Notes: generated by a model not told the origin, from the sequence alone. DNA of 64,000 bases from Anseranas semipalmata (GCA_013399115.1 VXAA01006527.1:203809-267808), one strand, 5' to 3'. Numbered from the stretch's first letter, positions 38,341 through 50,411 are shown. A program made the numbers and translations.

Positions 38341-38600
38341 TGGACCACACTTCTCGCGTCACCCAGCTATGGCCACGGCTGCCGCAGCGGCAGGAGGAAC
38401 TCCCCCCGGCCGCGGGGGGATGAGAAACGCTTCACGTTCGCAGGGCGGCCCCGGCCTGAGCGGCAGCAGGCGGCACCGCGGGCCCCCCGCAGCAGCGCGG
38501 CCGGGAGCCGCCAGCCCCGCAGCCAGCCCCGCGAGGAGAGCCCCGCGGAACAGCGGCCAGCATCGCGCCCCACTGCAGGAGGCCTCAGCCCCACGGAATT
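38341..38600 (-). promoter_or_regulatory. CpG island, candidate proximal NEK6 promoter
   Basis: Very CG-dense over about 250 bp, the densest short block in the window by eye. It contains gccgcagcggcagg, cccggccgcggggg, ggcaccgcggg, agcagcgcggccggg and gaggagagccccgcgg. It sits about 1.4-1.7 kb upstream of the NEK6 start codon, a usual position for a promoter island with a noncoding first exon. It includes a hairpin-capable TCCCCCCGGCCGCGGGGGGA at 38401-38420. No TATA box is evident, which is typical of island promoters. Strand is assigned by its relation to NEK6. Confidence 0.4.
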
Positions 38601-40110
38601 TCCAAACAGCCCCTCTGTTGCTTGCTTTTAAAGCACGTAAAGCTCTTTGAATATCCGAGGCATGTACAATCAACGAGACATGTACAGTGCAAAGAGAAGG
38701 CGTGCTTCTCCCTAGATCACGTTTGTTAAGTTCTGGTTTAGGGTCCACATCTTCTAATCTTCCACAGTACTTTACATCTTACATTCAACACAAATCCAAC
38801 TTTCCGTGCGTTCTTCCAGAGATAGTAATAAATAATTCAAAGACAGAGAAAGACCAAAACTTCCTTTATGATTCTTATGCACTTGTTAAACTTGGAATAA
38901 TAGTTATTCATCTATTTTATTACATACTCAACTGAGAGCTGTGAAAGCTAACAAACCTTAATTCATTTGCAAAAACAAAAATTATGCCCAGATTCTACTC
39001 AAAGCCAGACAATGCTCAAGTGCAAGCTTGCACTCCATAAACCCAAGTTTGAAACTGTGAAAGGTCACTGACGAGCACATACGAAGTTAGAGCTCTCTGC
39101 TCTGCATTCTTAAAGGATTGTGTTGAATAAGATGCTGCAAAGACTTTTTTTTTTTTAATTGAGGGGAGGATTTTCAAGACCCAAAAGCAGCACAGAACAC
39201 CAAAGCTGGTACATTTCTTGGGACAGGGACAACCCAAAAGCAGCACAGCTCTACCCATGCTCCCTTTCCCCTACCCCAGCTTAAAACCATTTTCATGCAA
39301 CCATAGGAAGCAGTTGCTAGAAAACCTATTAGATTCAACCAGTTCAAAGTATTATTTATCCTAGGAGCAAACAAACAAACAGGGGAAAATTCCATGAATG
39401 GATTTTTTCTAGTTTGACCTGCAGCAATTACTGAGTACAGCTGTCCTGCAGAATTTCGTACAAAAATTACAGAAGTTAAAAGGCTGCAGTATGGGAGAAA
39501 AGAATCTAGCCAAAATGATCAGATACGGAGCTTAATGTAAGCTTGCCAACAGTGATGGTGAATTTGTTTTTTGCTACGATCCTTCATTTTCATTCTAAAA
39601 TCACCCTTCACCCTACAGAGACCACTTCAGTCTCCTCTCCCTCTTTTAAGCACAAAGATCTCACCTGGAAGTTCAGAGTCACAACACAAATTGAAACTTA
39701 ACCTTCATTTATGCTGCTGGTAGCACAGCTGGTGAAGAGCTGTGGAATCCAGCACCTGTAACATGAAACTTCTGGCCATCACATCTTGCATCTACATCGA
39801 ATCAAATTATTTCACAGTATGACAAGATTAGGTTTATTCCGAGTCGTATCAGAAAATCAAGCAAAAGCCTGTGGGTAACGGGAAGGAAGAGGAGAGACGA
39901 GTGCTTGGATGAGAGAGTTCAAAAAGATACTATAGTCAACCCTAACACACACCAACTGGAAGCAATCTGAAGGGGGGCAGCCAGTTTTTGTATTTTTTTT
40001 CTGAAGTAAAAATAAGGAAATAAAGAGAGAAAACGGTAAAGTGAGATTCCCATGGTGGTGGAATGAGGCAAGGGAATTCACTTCCCAGCCAGATGCACCA
40101 GGCTCCTCGT
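38601..40110. other. Noncoding upstream segment; short direct repeat
   Basis: AT-rich sequence with no recognised exon. A 16-base direct repeat cccaaaagcagcacag occurs at 39180-39195 and 39233-39248 (53-bp spacing). A T-run lies near 39147-39157. Confidence 0.6.
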
Positions 40111-40119
40111 TACTTAGGT

Positions 40120-40345
40120 CGGTTGCTGGATGCCCGAGAGCACCGCCACGTCCAACGCGGGGCAGCGCGTCACCGCCAGCGCGCAGCCGCCCCGCTGGGG
40201 CGGGCGCCTCGGCCCTGGGACCGCTGCAAGCGCCCGCGCTTCCCTCGCGCGGGGCGGCCGTGGCTGCTGCAGGTCTTGGCGCTGCCACCCCACGAGCGCA
40301 GAGGTCGCAAATCGCTGCCACCAGATGGCCGAGCCCCTCCGAGCG
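40120..40345. promoter_or_regulatory. CpG island upstream of NEK6 with a CTCF-like site
   Basis: A CG-dense block (accgccacgtccaacgcgggg, agcgcgtcaccgccagcgcgc, cttccctcgcgcggggcgg) 3.2-3.4 kb upstream of the NEK6 start codon. At its right end CCACCAGATGGCCG (40318-40331) fits the CTCF core consensus at 13 of 14 positions. It could be a second NEK6 promoter or an insulator-type element. Confidence 0.4.
40318..40331 (+). promoter_or_regulatory. CTCF-like motif
   Basis: CCACCAGATGGCCG compared with CCASYAGRKGGCRS mismatches only at the 13th base. This is a single-motif prediction. Its location at the edge of a CpG island adds modest weight. Confidence 0.35.
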
Positions 40346-40639
40346 CCGGAGCAACGCGACCTCAATGGCAGTGCTGCTTCTAGAAGACAAAAACCAAACC
40401 CAAACCGTCAGTGCCGTCACATCTGAGCCAGACTCGGGGACAAATCCTGGCTATTTTACACTCTGAAAGCGTCCCCTGAACAGTTGGTATCGCACTGCTA
40501 CTCCATGCGAGTTCTGGGGTCAGGATCTGGCCCTGAGAGCAAAGCCAGTCCTCAGAAATACAATCAGAGCATATACAGAACATGCATAATAAACACGCTG
40601 ACGTCCTTTCCCCTCCAAAGGGATGTATGTGGGTTTTTT

Positions 40640-40940
40640 GGCTTATTAAATAGCGTTATTCATAGCTAGTTATTCATGAGCCATACATGCTCTAGGTAAG
40701 ATCTCATTTTAGAATCGCAGTGTTGCTGTCCTTAATGGTGACGAGAAGCATCACGGTGACAAGGCGAGATTTAGTGGCCAACACAAGCATTTTCAGAAAC
40801 TTGTTTCAAGAGTTTTGGCAAGTATTCACTCAGTGAAAGAGCACAACCTGATCTCATTAGTGTATTAATAGTGCATGCCTGGCATTTGAGCAATGACTAA
40901 TTCTTAATTTAAAATGCAAAGGTATTTTAAATATTTGGGG
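40640..40940. promoter_or_regulatory. Candidate conserved noncoding element
   Basis: Non-repetitive sequence with balanced composition and TAAT-type and AT-hook-like motifs (gcttattaaatagcg, gttattcatagctagttattcatgag, gtgtattaatagtgcatgc). The duplicated phrase ttattcata/ttattcatg is 11 bp apart. It resembles vertebrate enhancers in texture only; conservation cannot be judged here. Confidence 0.2.
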
Positions 40941-43900
40941 GGGCGAGGAGGGAGAGAGAAAATATGATGCAGAAGAATTTCTATAGCAAGTTGTGCTTGG
41001 TTCTTCTAACAGCTGTCAGCAAAGCAAGCCTCTGGCTCTGGCAGACCTTTCCTAACAGCAGCTACCGCAACGCGCGCACAGCACCGGGGGGAAGCGCAGA
41101 AAAGGCTCCTCTTGGTCCTGAGGCGCACAAACGTTCGCTCCCACAAGCACTCGCTAGAAGAGGTGGAAGTGGGGATACCTACCGCACATAAAGAGACAAA
41201 CACAAGGGCTGCTCTTGACAAAAAACGTTTTTCCACGTCAGTACCATGAAACTCCAGCGGAAGAAGGACAATCACTATTCGCGTGAAGCAGCTTGATTTT
41301 AACAGTCCTTCAGCTTCAGACATCTGTAGATTGATTAGCCACAAAGGCGAGTATTTAAAAAGGAGAAATATGTCTCTCAATACCAACATTAAACTCTCCT
41401 ATGAAATTCCTACTTTATGTTATACTGCCAGAACTATCTTAATTACTTTATTATTCGTTACTTTAAGAAAGGTCGTTCACTTAAACGGAGAACGTAACAC
41501 GTGGTTTTTTCTTTGCTAAGCCCACAGGCACGAGGGAACTGCTGCTACGGACCGCGGGCTCCAGCAGCCGCCCCTCTCGCCGCTCAGCTCCAAAGGAGTT
41601 CAGGAATTTCACGTTTGCAGCCCCAGGACAAAAAGGCACGTCCGTGCAGTGTCACGTGCACTATCTGTGGTCTAACACTCATCAAACGTCCTGCCTCCTG
41701 CGTCCTGCCTCAGGACAGGAACAGAGCTCACACAGCCCAGGCAGTTACTTCTGAACACGAGGAACCAGGTCATCTGCTCATACACGAGTCTGGACGTTCC
41801 TTGGAGAACCGTAACTTTCTGGCTGCCATAGGGGAGCTCAAGGCAGGACTGCTCACTGTGAGGGCTTCGGCAACGGGAAGACAATCAGCAGCTCTGAGCG
41901 GCCCGGCTGCCACGAGCGCGTACGAGAATTTATTGGGCGGTGTGTTTGGGCTCGGTCACCGTTTGTTTAAAGCACTACAGCTGGAAGTGAAGGAAGAAGT
42001 AAGAACCAAATATCAGCTTTGAAAAGAGATACGCGCGGCTCACATGACAGCCGCCCGCGGCACGCTGACACCTACGGGACAGCGTGTCCTGCCCCGAGCG
42101 TCAGCCTGGCTATTCTGGGCTGCTGGCACACGCGGCATAGGTAGGCTGGGGGACCCTCGCGAGCAGCTCCTCCGACAGCAGCCAGCACCACAAAGGCACT
42201 TCATGACGCCCGGGGAGGAGCTCGGGTTGTACAGAGCAATCCTACAGAACACCGCCGGCTTTCTGGAGTCCCACCTCACGTAACTCGTGCATTAAGTATC
42301 TCATGCATTCCAACAGTTAGCATGAAATGCTTCCTTGCAACTAACACAAGCATTCCAGTGAGATGTAGCACGCCAAAAGCCACACGTTCATTCCTTTGAA
42401 AAGCAAAGATCTTCTCAAAGTCATTTGGATGAGTTACCAACTCCCACCTTGTTGGCGCTGTACGGACGGGGCTGGAAGCATCCCCTGCGTTTAACCACAC
42501 AGCAGCACCCCGTGCGTGTTACCCACGAGCAGCAAGGAGGCTGACCCACGCGACACTTCAGCTCCGTCACAGCACGTAATGCCGGCAGAACCGATGGCGA
42601 TACTAACTGGCAATAAATTTTCCTTATTATTCTTTTAAGAGGTGGAAAGAGGGGAAAAATTAGTAAGATTTCAGCAGCATCTGCGCTTGAAGAAAATTAT
42701 TTCTTATACCTAGTTTTTGGGTTTCATGGGATCCAGTTTATTCCTTTAATTAAATTTCTTTACTAGCAGGCAGGGTCCAGCATTGTCACTGCCAGTTAAC
42801 AGCAGCAACATTTGTCACACCCACACCGCTTCCACGAAACACGCAGCGTTACCCCAGACTGGACAGCAACATTAAAATACGGTTAAACTGAATATACAGG
42901 AAGAACCAGACTGTTTTTATGGCACACGTATCATTCCCCGTTAATCATTTTTTAAGGAGCAGTCTTTACAGTAACAGCTAGTGCATCAGCACCTCGAACC
43001 AGGGGTCTGCATGTGTAGACCAAGTTCCACCCCCCCCCAATTCAGGCTCTGACCTGCACAACGAGAAAATAAATCTACTATCCTGATCTGCTTTAGGGTG
43101 TAATTTTCCTAACAACTGGACTAACAAATTAATTTCACATACCACTTTCTAGCAGCAACAATATCATTGACACAATATAGCATCAAAAACAAAAAAATCA
43201 AATAGGGAAGAGAAAAGCTACTCAGAAGAGAAGACCAAGCAGTCACAACAACACTCCGGATTTGGTGTCACTTCCTTATTATCAGATTCAGGGAGGAGCA
43301 GTTGCAGACAAATAATTGAAGGTTAGGGTGTTGGGGTTTTTTGGTTGGTTGGTTGGTTTTTGTTTTTAAATCTGTTTAAGACAGCCGAAGACAGCCGTAG
43401 GAAATAGGAGATCTCTGAATAAGCTCTCAACACTGGCACGTTTTCACTTTTGTTCTAGTTCCGCACTTTCATTTCTCAAGTGACAGGCTTTTTATTATGC
43501 TTCCAAATTTCCTAGGAAGCTCTGCAGTGTCAAACAGTTTCAGACTGGGTCTTGACCATGACAGTAAATTAAAACATTTTTAAATTGGATGAAGCATCAC
43601 ATATCTTTCCAGAAAGTGGATAAAAGAACAGGATTTTCACCTGCAAAAGGCATTACAAGAACAACCCAACAGCTTTTTGACATTACTATGAATACAGGTA
43701 TGAGATATTTAACTTGAGCGAGTCCCCAGTAACACATATGCCTCAAAAATCCACATATACAGAAACAAGGGTTATATGCGATTCAGAAAGTCTCTTGCAG
43801 CATTTTCCAGCTTTTGAAGTCAGACTTCAACCATATTTTAATCAAAACTGAAACAACTACCTCTGTCTCTAAAAAAGCGATTACCCGCTTTGGGAACTGT

Positions 43901-44829
43901 GCATTAAAAGAAATGATGGCAACTGGGCTTCCAGCCCTTGAGAGAGGAAGGGGGAAGTGGAGCGGATGCCGGTGCTGGCGCCTGGAAGCACGGGGAGGAA
44001 GATTTCCCTGATGCTCTATCAATGCAGCATTACTTCCAGGTTATTCCAGCCAAGTCACGTTAAGGATATATCACAATTGTTTCAGTGTTTGGGGTCAATT
44101 TTAATTAGCCAGATAAACTCCAAATTACTTGGCTTGGCTACCAACCAGTGTAATAACTCTTACAACAGCAAAACTGTCACCAGTTCAGGTTAGTTTCGAA
44201 CCCCAAAGCTCACGATCGCACAACATTCCCGTTACCTGTGCCACCTCTATTTCACGAGAACAGAGGCAGGCTTACTTCCCTGGGCACCGAACACGAAAGC
44301 ACCTTTATCATAGCAAAATCAGAGGGAACTCTCATGGGCGCAGAATACACTGATATTTTCAGTTATCACAGTTTTTGTACCCAGCTGTACAATATAAAGC
44401 AAGACATGTCCCTTGGAAAAGCTTTTAACTTTCCAACACAAGACACGCACCACGACAGCGTATAGCCACACCCAAAAATGGCAGTTCCCATGTCACTGAA
44501 CGTACCGGCTACGCAAATATTGGCAGAGGCGTTAATGGTGCAGGATTGCTCGCCTGCGCCACTGGGGAAAACAGGTTCTGAAAACAATGGAAGGAAGTGA
44601 AAGACTTCCAACTGAACCAGAGTCCAGCTTAAATAAATAAATGCTTGAGAAAATGTACCTGAACTCAGCCTAGAGCCACTTCACTTCTCCCAGCAGATCT
44701 TAAGTCAGAGAAATTTTGAAATCGATGCACCAGAAGCACTCAAGGTACCCAAAACTTCCACCTCACAGTCTGCGGGCTGTATCTCGGTAGCTCTGCAGGC
44801 AAGGCAGCTGCTCTTCAGGAGCTCAGCAG
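40941..44829. other. Upstream noncoding segment
   Basis: Mixed composition with scattered CG (about 41060-41150, 41520-41650, 42030-42280). A (TTGG)-type run lies near 43340-43365. No exon, RNA gene or transposon is recognised. Open frames up to 173 codons have no known domain and overlap antisense frames. Confidence 0.6.
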
Positions 44830-45200
44830 GGATTTCGGAGTGGCAGGGAACACGCCGGGGCCCAGCGGGCCGAGCGCGCTGCCCTCACCGCACGACTTCG
44901 GGTGGCCTACTGCCCCGCGCCACCGCGCGAGGAGCCACATGCAGCACACGTCGAGCCGCGCCAGAACGCCCGCCAAGGAAGAAAGGAGGCCCCCGGCAGT
45001 GCGGGGCTGGCCCCGCGGCCTGCGAGCCCCCCGCCACCTCCCGGCAGTGCTCCCACCAGAGCCTGGCGGGTGGGGCTGTGCCCGGCCCTCAGCTGAACCC
45101 CCCGTGGCCGCTCCAGGAGCGCCGTGGCACTCCAGCCCCCCTCGTACCGCCACAGAAACCGTGCTGCGGAATGAACGGCGGGGCTCCCTACTCATGCACT
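44830..45200. promoter_or_regulatory. CpG island, candidate alternative first exon/promoter
   Basis: CG-dense over about 350 bp (gcgggccgagcgcgctg, ctgccccgcgccaccgcgcgagg, cacgtcgagccgcgcc). On the minus strand GTGCG then GTGAGGG at 44889/44888 is a fair splice donor. A noncoding exon in this island could therefore splice to the acceptor at 36938. No transcript evidence is available from sequence alone. Confidence 0.35.
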
Positions 45201-45344
45201 GCTTCCCGCTGTAAAAGCGGTGTGACCTGGTCTCCAGGAGTCTCAGCATTCCTGGCTGTGAAATGGGGGCAGCTGTGCCCTTCCTGGAGGTGTTACTGGG
45301 CTGTTTGTTCCTCTGACCTGCTCCAGTGCCCTCAAATATCACAA

Positions 45345-45404
45345 TATACGTATGTATGTACGTATGCACGTGCTTTTCCACTCAGTTACTCTCTCTCTCT
45401 CTCT
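45345..45404. repeat. TACG/TATG-rich stretch and (CT)8 microsatellite
   Basis: About 45345-45372 alternates tacgtatg-type steps and ends with a palindromic GCACGTGC E-box (45367-45374). A perfect (CT)8 lies at 45389-45404. Confidence 0.8.
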
Positions 45405-45559
45405 CACAACCTCCCCCTCCCAAGCCCCAGCGCAGCAGGAGGCAAGCAGCTCTATTTGGGTACCTCGTGTAAAACAAAACAAAAAGGCAAGTCTTACATC
45501 GTTCCAGAAATCCACGGGTTGTTTAAACACAGTCAAGTGCATCACTTAAACTACTGCCC

Positions 45560-45730
45560 AAATTCCCACCTCTCGGCACGTGTGAAGAATTCAGACCAGC
45601 CGCGAAGGAGAGCCGCGCGCCCGAGGCAGGCGGCTGCCGCTCAGCTGGCGAGGGCCAGAGCGGAGCCGAGCGGCTCCCAGCCCGCGCGAGCCGTGCGCGT
45701 GGGGCTCGCTCCCAAAAGGATGGAGCGAGC
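45560..45730. promoter_or_regulatory. CpG-rich patch upstream of NEK6
   Basis: CG-dense sequence (cagccgcgaaggagagccgcgcgcccg, agcggagccgagcgg, cccgcgcgagccgtgcgcg) of about 170 bp with no recognised coding content. Confidence 0.3.
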
Positions 45731-48700
45731 GGTTTCACAAAATAAACACAGCCGCACCGGTAACACTTTCTTCCTCTCCACTGCCCAATAACATTCTCTC
45801 TTGCTTGCTCGTAAAATAAATCTGTCAGGATACTATATGAGATTACCTATATATTTAAATGATGATCTCGGCTTATGATTACATTATCGCTCCGGTTCAG
45901 GGTACGTGCTGTGCGGAAGGCAGTCCAATCCTAGGAGAGTTTTATTTTCGAGTGACTTTTATTGTCCATTATCTTACACCATTTCTGTCACAGCTATGAT
46001 GTCTGGTAGGAATAGTTCACAACAGAAATATCTTTGTCGTTAGTATTCTCATTGCAATTTAGGCAGATCAACCTTTAAATCTCATCCATCATACTGAAGA
46101 GCTTTGGCAAAGCAAGCGCAGTAATATGTGCTTCCATGCAAAACCTAATTACAGGCTGGGTTAAAAAGCCTACCCCATCCCTTCTGCAGTGCAAGGTGAC
46201 AGGGAGTCCTGAGCTTCCCCGGGTTTCTCACTCTCCCTTTTTGCTGGTGGAAGTGCACAACCCGTTCATTACGGCAGACTGGTTCTGTCTGGCACATGAC
46301 AAACTTACTTGAACCTAACAATTAAACTTCTGACAGTGTTTCCAAAAGCAGAGAGTATTTACTGTAAATGCTTGACAATTTTGTTTCCCCCCTCTGCTCA
46401 TCTCTCTCAACAGTCACCTTATGATGACTGGAAATTACCATAAGCAAATAGCAGCCTAACATCCAAAAAAAGCCTCATGTTAATGTGAAATACACACCTG
46501 CCAACACTGAAAATAAAAACAACCTATAAATACAAATGTTAAAGGAAAAAACATGAGGAATGCCACTGAAATGCAAGAGACAGGAGAGAATGCAGCAAGA
46601 GCCGAGTTAAGCAAACAGTTTAGTAAAAACCTGTTCAGAAAGGGTTGCCTACACGACGTACGGCTGGCTGGAACGCTGCCGCGGTGGCGAGGCTGCCCAC
46701 AGCCACCAACGCCGCGCAGAGCAAGGACCAGGCGTTTTGTTCTTACTAACAGCTCCAGACTGCAACGAGGGAACCCAAGCAAGAACTGCTACACAAAGAG
46801 CAGATGTATCATCAGTATCAAGGCTTTAGGCTTAATATTAAGAAGAAACCGTATCTATGCATATACACCGGCAAATGTAATACAGCATGAATTATGTACA
46901 CGTGCAAAGCCCAAGAAAGCATAAAATATATGGAAGCGTGAACAAACTCTTAAAAAGAATATTAAGACCACCCAGTTACACAACTTTATTAGATTTAGTA
47001 ATGGCATCCATGACCAAAGGGCTAATATACTATCTAATATAATTTTATTCACCCTCAATGACAGAAGCTCTAAAGGACGAATGAAAACCGGCAGAAATCA
47101 GCTTTCCCTGTCGTTAATATCAGGGAAGCTCTGAATGGCAGGCCCTAGATCTAGTACTAAAAGTAATAAAAGCATCAATCACCAAAGCAGTTAATAACAA
47201 TAATTGTGTTTCAAAGTAAAATTATCAATATTTTTAAGTCCTAAGGACACCACACTTCATTTTTTAAATCAACGTTTATTTACATGTCATTTAACAGATC
47301 GGTATTTTTGAAGCCTTTCAGGTTATCCTCTTCCAACCTTAAGTAACTCATTTTGATATAAGCCACAAATGTTCAAACTATGGAAACAGTGAATATGGAC
47401 CTCACAGTATGAAAATAAAACAAATACATTTATACATTCACAATTTTACAAGTAGCTGCTGCCCAACCAAAACACAGAAATGAAGTCCCAGCCCTCGGTG
47501 AAAACTGCATCTGCAATTTATTAAACCCCTAAAGGGATGAGGATGGTTGTAACAAATTCACCACTGCCCAGAAGAACAGAACCAAACTCTTCTTAGTGTT
47601 TCAGACACACGCTCCATTTCATGAGTGTTGGAATTATTTATCCTGGAAGCAGGTGCAGATGGGGTTGTGTTAAGACTTTGTGCAGACTTTTTGTTGAGAA
47701 TCTACTTTGCTCAAAGTCTTAACAGCCAGTAATGGCTTCTTAAAGACCCAAAATCCACCGAGAACGTTTTAGTAAAATGGCTGAAAAGCCCTAGAGCTTT
47801 TTCATTTTATGTCAACAACTGATATTCATTAAACAAATGCTGTGACAGACACTGTAATTCACTGTTCCATACCTAGAAGCAAAATGACATTAAGTCAACA
47901 AATTTTAAGCTACTCGGAGCCATCTCACTGCAGATGTCAATAAAATAAATGCTTGCTGCCAATAATTAAATATCCGTGTCAAACTTTCTACTCTCCTTCA
48001 AATCACTCTCTACATCCAGTTCAGGTCCACATTCCCATTTTTAGCAAGCAATGTTATCTTTTCAAGTACTCTATAGTCTAGTTTGGGGACAAATCTAGTA
48101 AAATGACTTGGAAATAGCAAGGTCTCTGGCAGTATTCTCCCCTTCTCAACTACACTGCTACACCTGAAGATGCTACTTGAGTTTAGACAATACATCTAAC
48201 AGAATGGTTTTTATGCCCATTACTTTCATTAGTTCTTACCCACCAACCAGAAGGTAGTCATCAGCTTACTTCGAATTTTGGTTCGAAATCTCTCATGTTC
48301 CCATCCTGTTTTTCTCCATACATCATCTCCTCGATGCAATAACACCAACAATAATTTAGACTGCTCTTACATAGATGAGGGCTCTATGTTGTTCCCTATG
48401 GCTCCAAACACACCAACAGCTGCTAAAAATTTATTTCTCCCTTTTATTTGTTCCTTGTTATTATTGTTATTGTTTTCTTGTAAACCATCTACTCTTTTTG
48501 TAGTATGCAACATGAACGTGGAGGACAGGTTTAATGTAAGGTTTTTGTTGTTACTGCTGTTTTTTTGTTGTTGTTTTAAATATGTTGTGAAATCTGCTCC
48601 TTAGAACTTGGCACCAAATCAAAAGATATAATTGTTTTTAAAAGTCTTCTGAATACACTTCAAATGCTATGTGGCTCAACCCACTCATTACAAGGGATGG

Positions 48701-49490
48701 CTTCAGATGGATCCTATTAAACAGCCCTAAGATCGATGCCAAGGGTACTTGGTGATTTACAGCTATGGCTAAGTAATCAATGCGACAGTGAGATAAATGT
48801 TCCTTTTCACCTGGCTAACTGGTCTACTCCTACCTCTTACTTTACTGCACAGTTTCCTCCTGCAACACCATGTGTAAATATTTACAAACAATGTTGCTAC
48901 TATATGTAGATAAATATCAAATACATATTCAAAATCAAAATTTAGTATTGATAGCAGTTAGCTGCATTTAAACTGACAACAGTTCCTCTGAAGACAGATA
49001 ATACTGTAAATACAGAGCAGCAACAGCAGGCTGCATTTTTCCCCAGCTGACATTCACTTATGTATACGATTCAGATAAATTAAGAAACCAACAAAATTTA
49101 TATTCTTCTAGGTGCAATTTTGAGCCTTCCAAAAAGTATTCATTTTATTCATTTTTAAAACCTTTGAAACAGCAGAGACAGACCTCTCAGGCCACCACTA
49201 GTGTTAACGAAACACGTTAAAAATAAACACATACTAAATCTACCTGGAATTTTACCGTGTTGCTTACTAAGCATGCAACAACATGCTTACCTTTTAATTT
49301 ATAATGCAATAAAGCTTTCAAGCCTGAAGCCAAATTATTTAAGAACATTTCTGTTATCCTTCTCAGAATTCATTCATCTCTGATGAAGGAAAGATTAATT
49401 ATAGGCTGGAAATATATTCATAACATATATGTTCACAGAAACTGCCAGACATTTTCACATCATTAAATCAGAACTGAAATAAGTAACATC
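45731..49490. other. AT-rich upstream noncoding segment
   Basis: No recognisable exon or RNA gene. A small CG patch lies near 46665-46720, and a 13-bp inverted repeat at 47668-47724 is listed separately. TTG-type low complexity occurs near 48540-48580. Confidence 0.6.
47668..47724. repeat. Perfect 13-bp inverted repeat with 31-base loop
   Basis: tgttaagactttg at 47668-47680 is the exact reverse complement of caaagtcttaaca at 47712-47724. The arms enclose 31 bases. Transcribed from either strand this would form a stem-loop. The arms are too short for a typical microRNA precursor. Confidence 0.75.
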
Positions 49491-50300
49491 ACACACAGCT
49501 ATGAAGTGTGCTCCGTCTGTGCCCGTAGCGCCAGCTTCATTATCCTGCTGGCGGCAGCCTCCCTCCTGCGCCGGGGGAACCATCGGCCATCGGCACCTAC
49601 GTGCGCAAGCGCACCGTTCCACCAGCAGGCTGACAATCTGCTTGTGAAACACAAACAGTTTCCACTCTCAGGCAACACCCAAGAGCCCCTGTAAAAATGA
49701 AGAGCCAAAATCTAGTAGGGAAGACTGACTATTCCCAACCTATGAAGTAAACATCCAGTTTCCGCCAATTCCTAAAATACGTTTCCACCACATACAACTA
49801 AGAACCCAAAGCATTTCCTCAGCTTGTTTCAAATCAAGGTGCCTTCTCCAGCTAGCAGTCCAGCTAGCAGTCTCAAACAAGAGCACAAGCGAACAGATCA
49901 CCTTAAGCCAGTAAGACAAAAACAGCAGTAGCATCCAAAGTACAAAAACCGTTCCCCAAGCTCTGCTGCTGCACTCCCAGAGCCTGGATGTGGGGCCTGG
50001 TCCGCCTCAGCAGCCTACCTGCTCTCTCAACGACAGACATCTCCGTGAACACACGTATACGTGCGTGGTTAGAAACACCACCACCGAGCACTGATAAATA
50101 CCTTTTAATTGACACACTTCCAAACACTTGACAAATATTAAGCCTCACAAAGATACTTCTGAAATATTGCTGTAACTTCTGGAGTGTTTACGGAACGCTT
50201 AGTCCGGCCCAAGTTCACGTCAGACGGGCTCAAAATCCCTGAACCCTGCTGTAGCCACCCTGCTCATGCAGTTCAGCTCTACAGCCATTAATTTGAGTCT
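49491..50300. other. CpG patch and 12-bp tandem duplication in upstream DNA
   Basis: About 49520-49625 is CG-rich (cctgcgccggggg, atcggccatcgg, gtgcgcaagcgcaccg). ccagctagcagt is duplicated in tandem at 49848-49859 and 49860-49871. No gene is recognised. Confidence 0.6.
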
Positions 50301-50301
50301 T

Positions 50302-50411
50302 TAATAGCCAACATATCTGCCTCAAATGAAGGGAAACGGAACGGAGGAGAATATTATATATATATTATATAGATGGATAGATAGATAGATAGATAGATAT
50401 GTTGGCTATTA
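50302..50411. repeat. 17-bp perfect inverted repeat flanking a TA-rich/GATA microsatellite
   Basis: taatagccaacatatct at 50302-50318 is the exact reverse complement of agatatgttggctatta at 50395-50411. The 76 bases between include a TATA-rich stretch (about 50351-50370) and an ATAG/GATA repeat (about 50374-50399). The arrangement is a foldback. It may be a small foldback transposon remnant or a replication-generated inverted duplication. Confidence 0.85.

Noticed and set aside
45346..45374. Z-DNA or origin-like alternating tract
   Set aside because: The tacgtatg stretch is short and imperfect, so microsatellite-like is the simplest reading.
45078..45791. 237-codon plus-strand open frame
   Set aside because: It runs across a CpG island, a microsatellite and another CpG patch, with no domain or splice context. 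Read as chance.
48280..48290. tRNA B-box-like ggttcgaaatc
   Set aside because: No A-box at suitable spacing and no cloverleaf pairing in the flanks.
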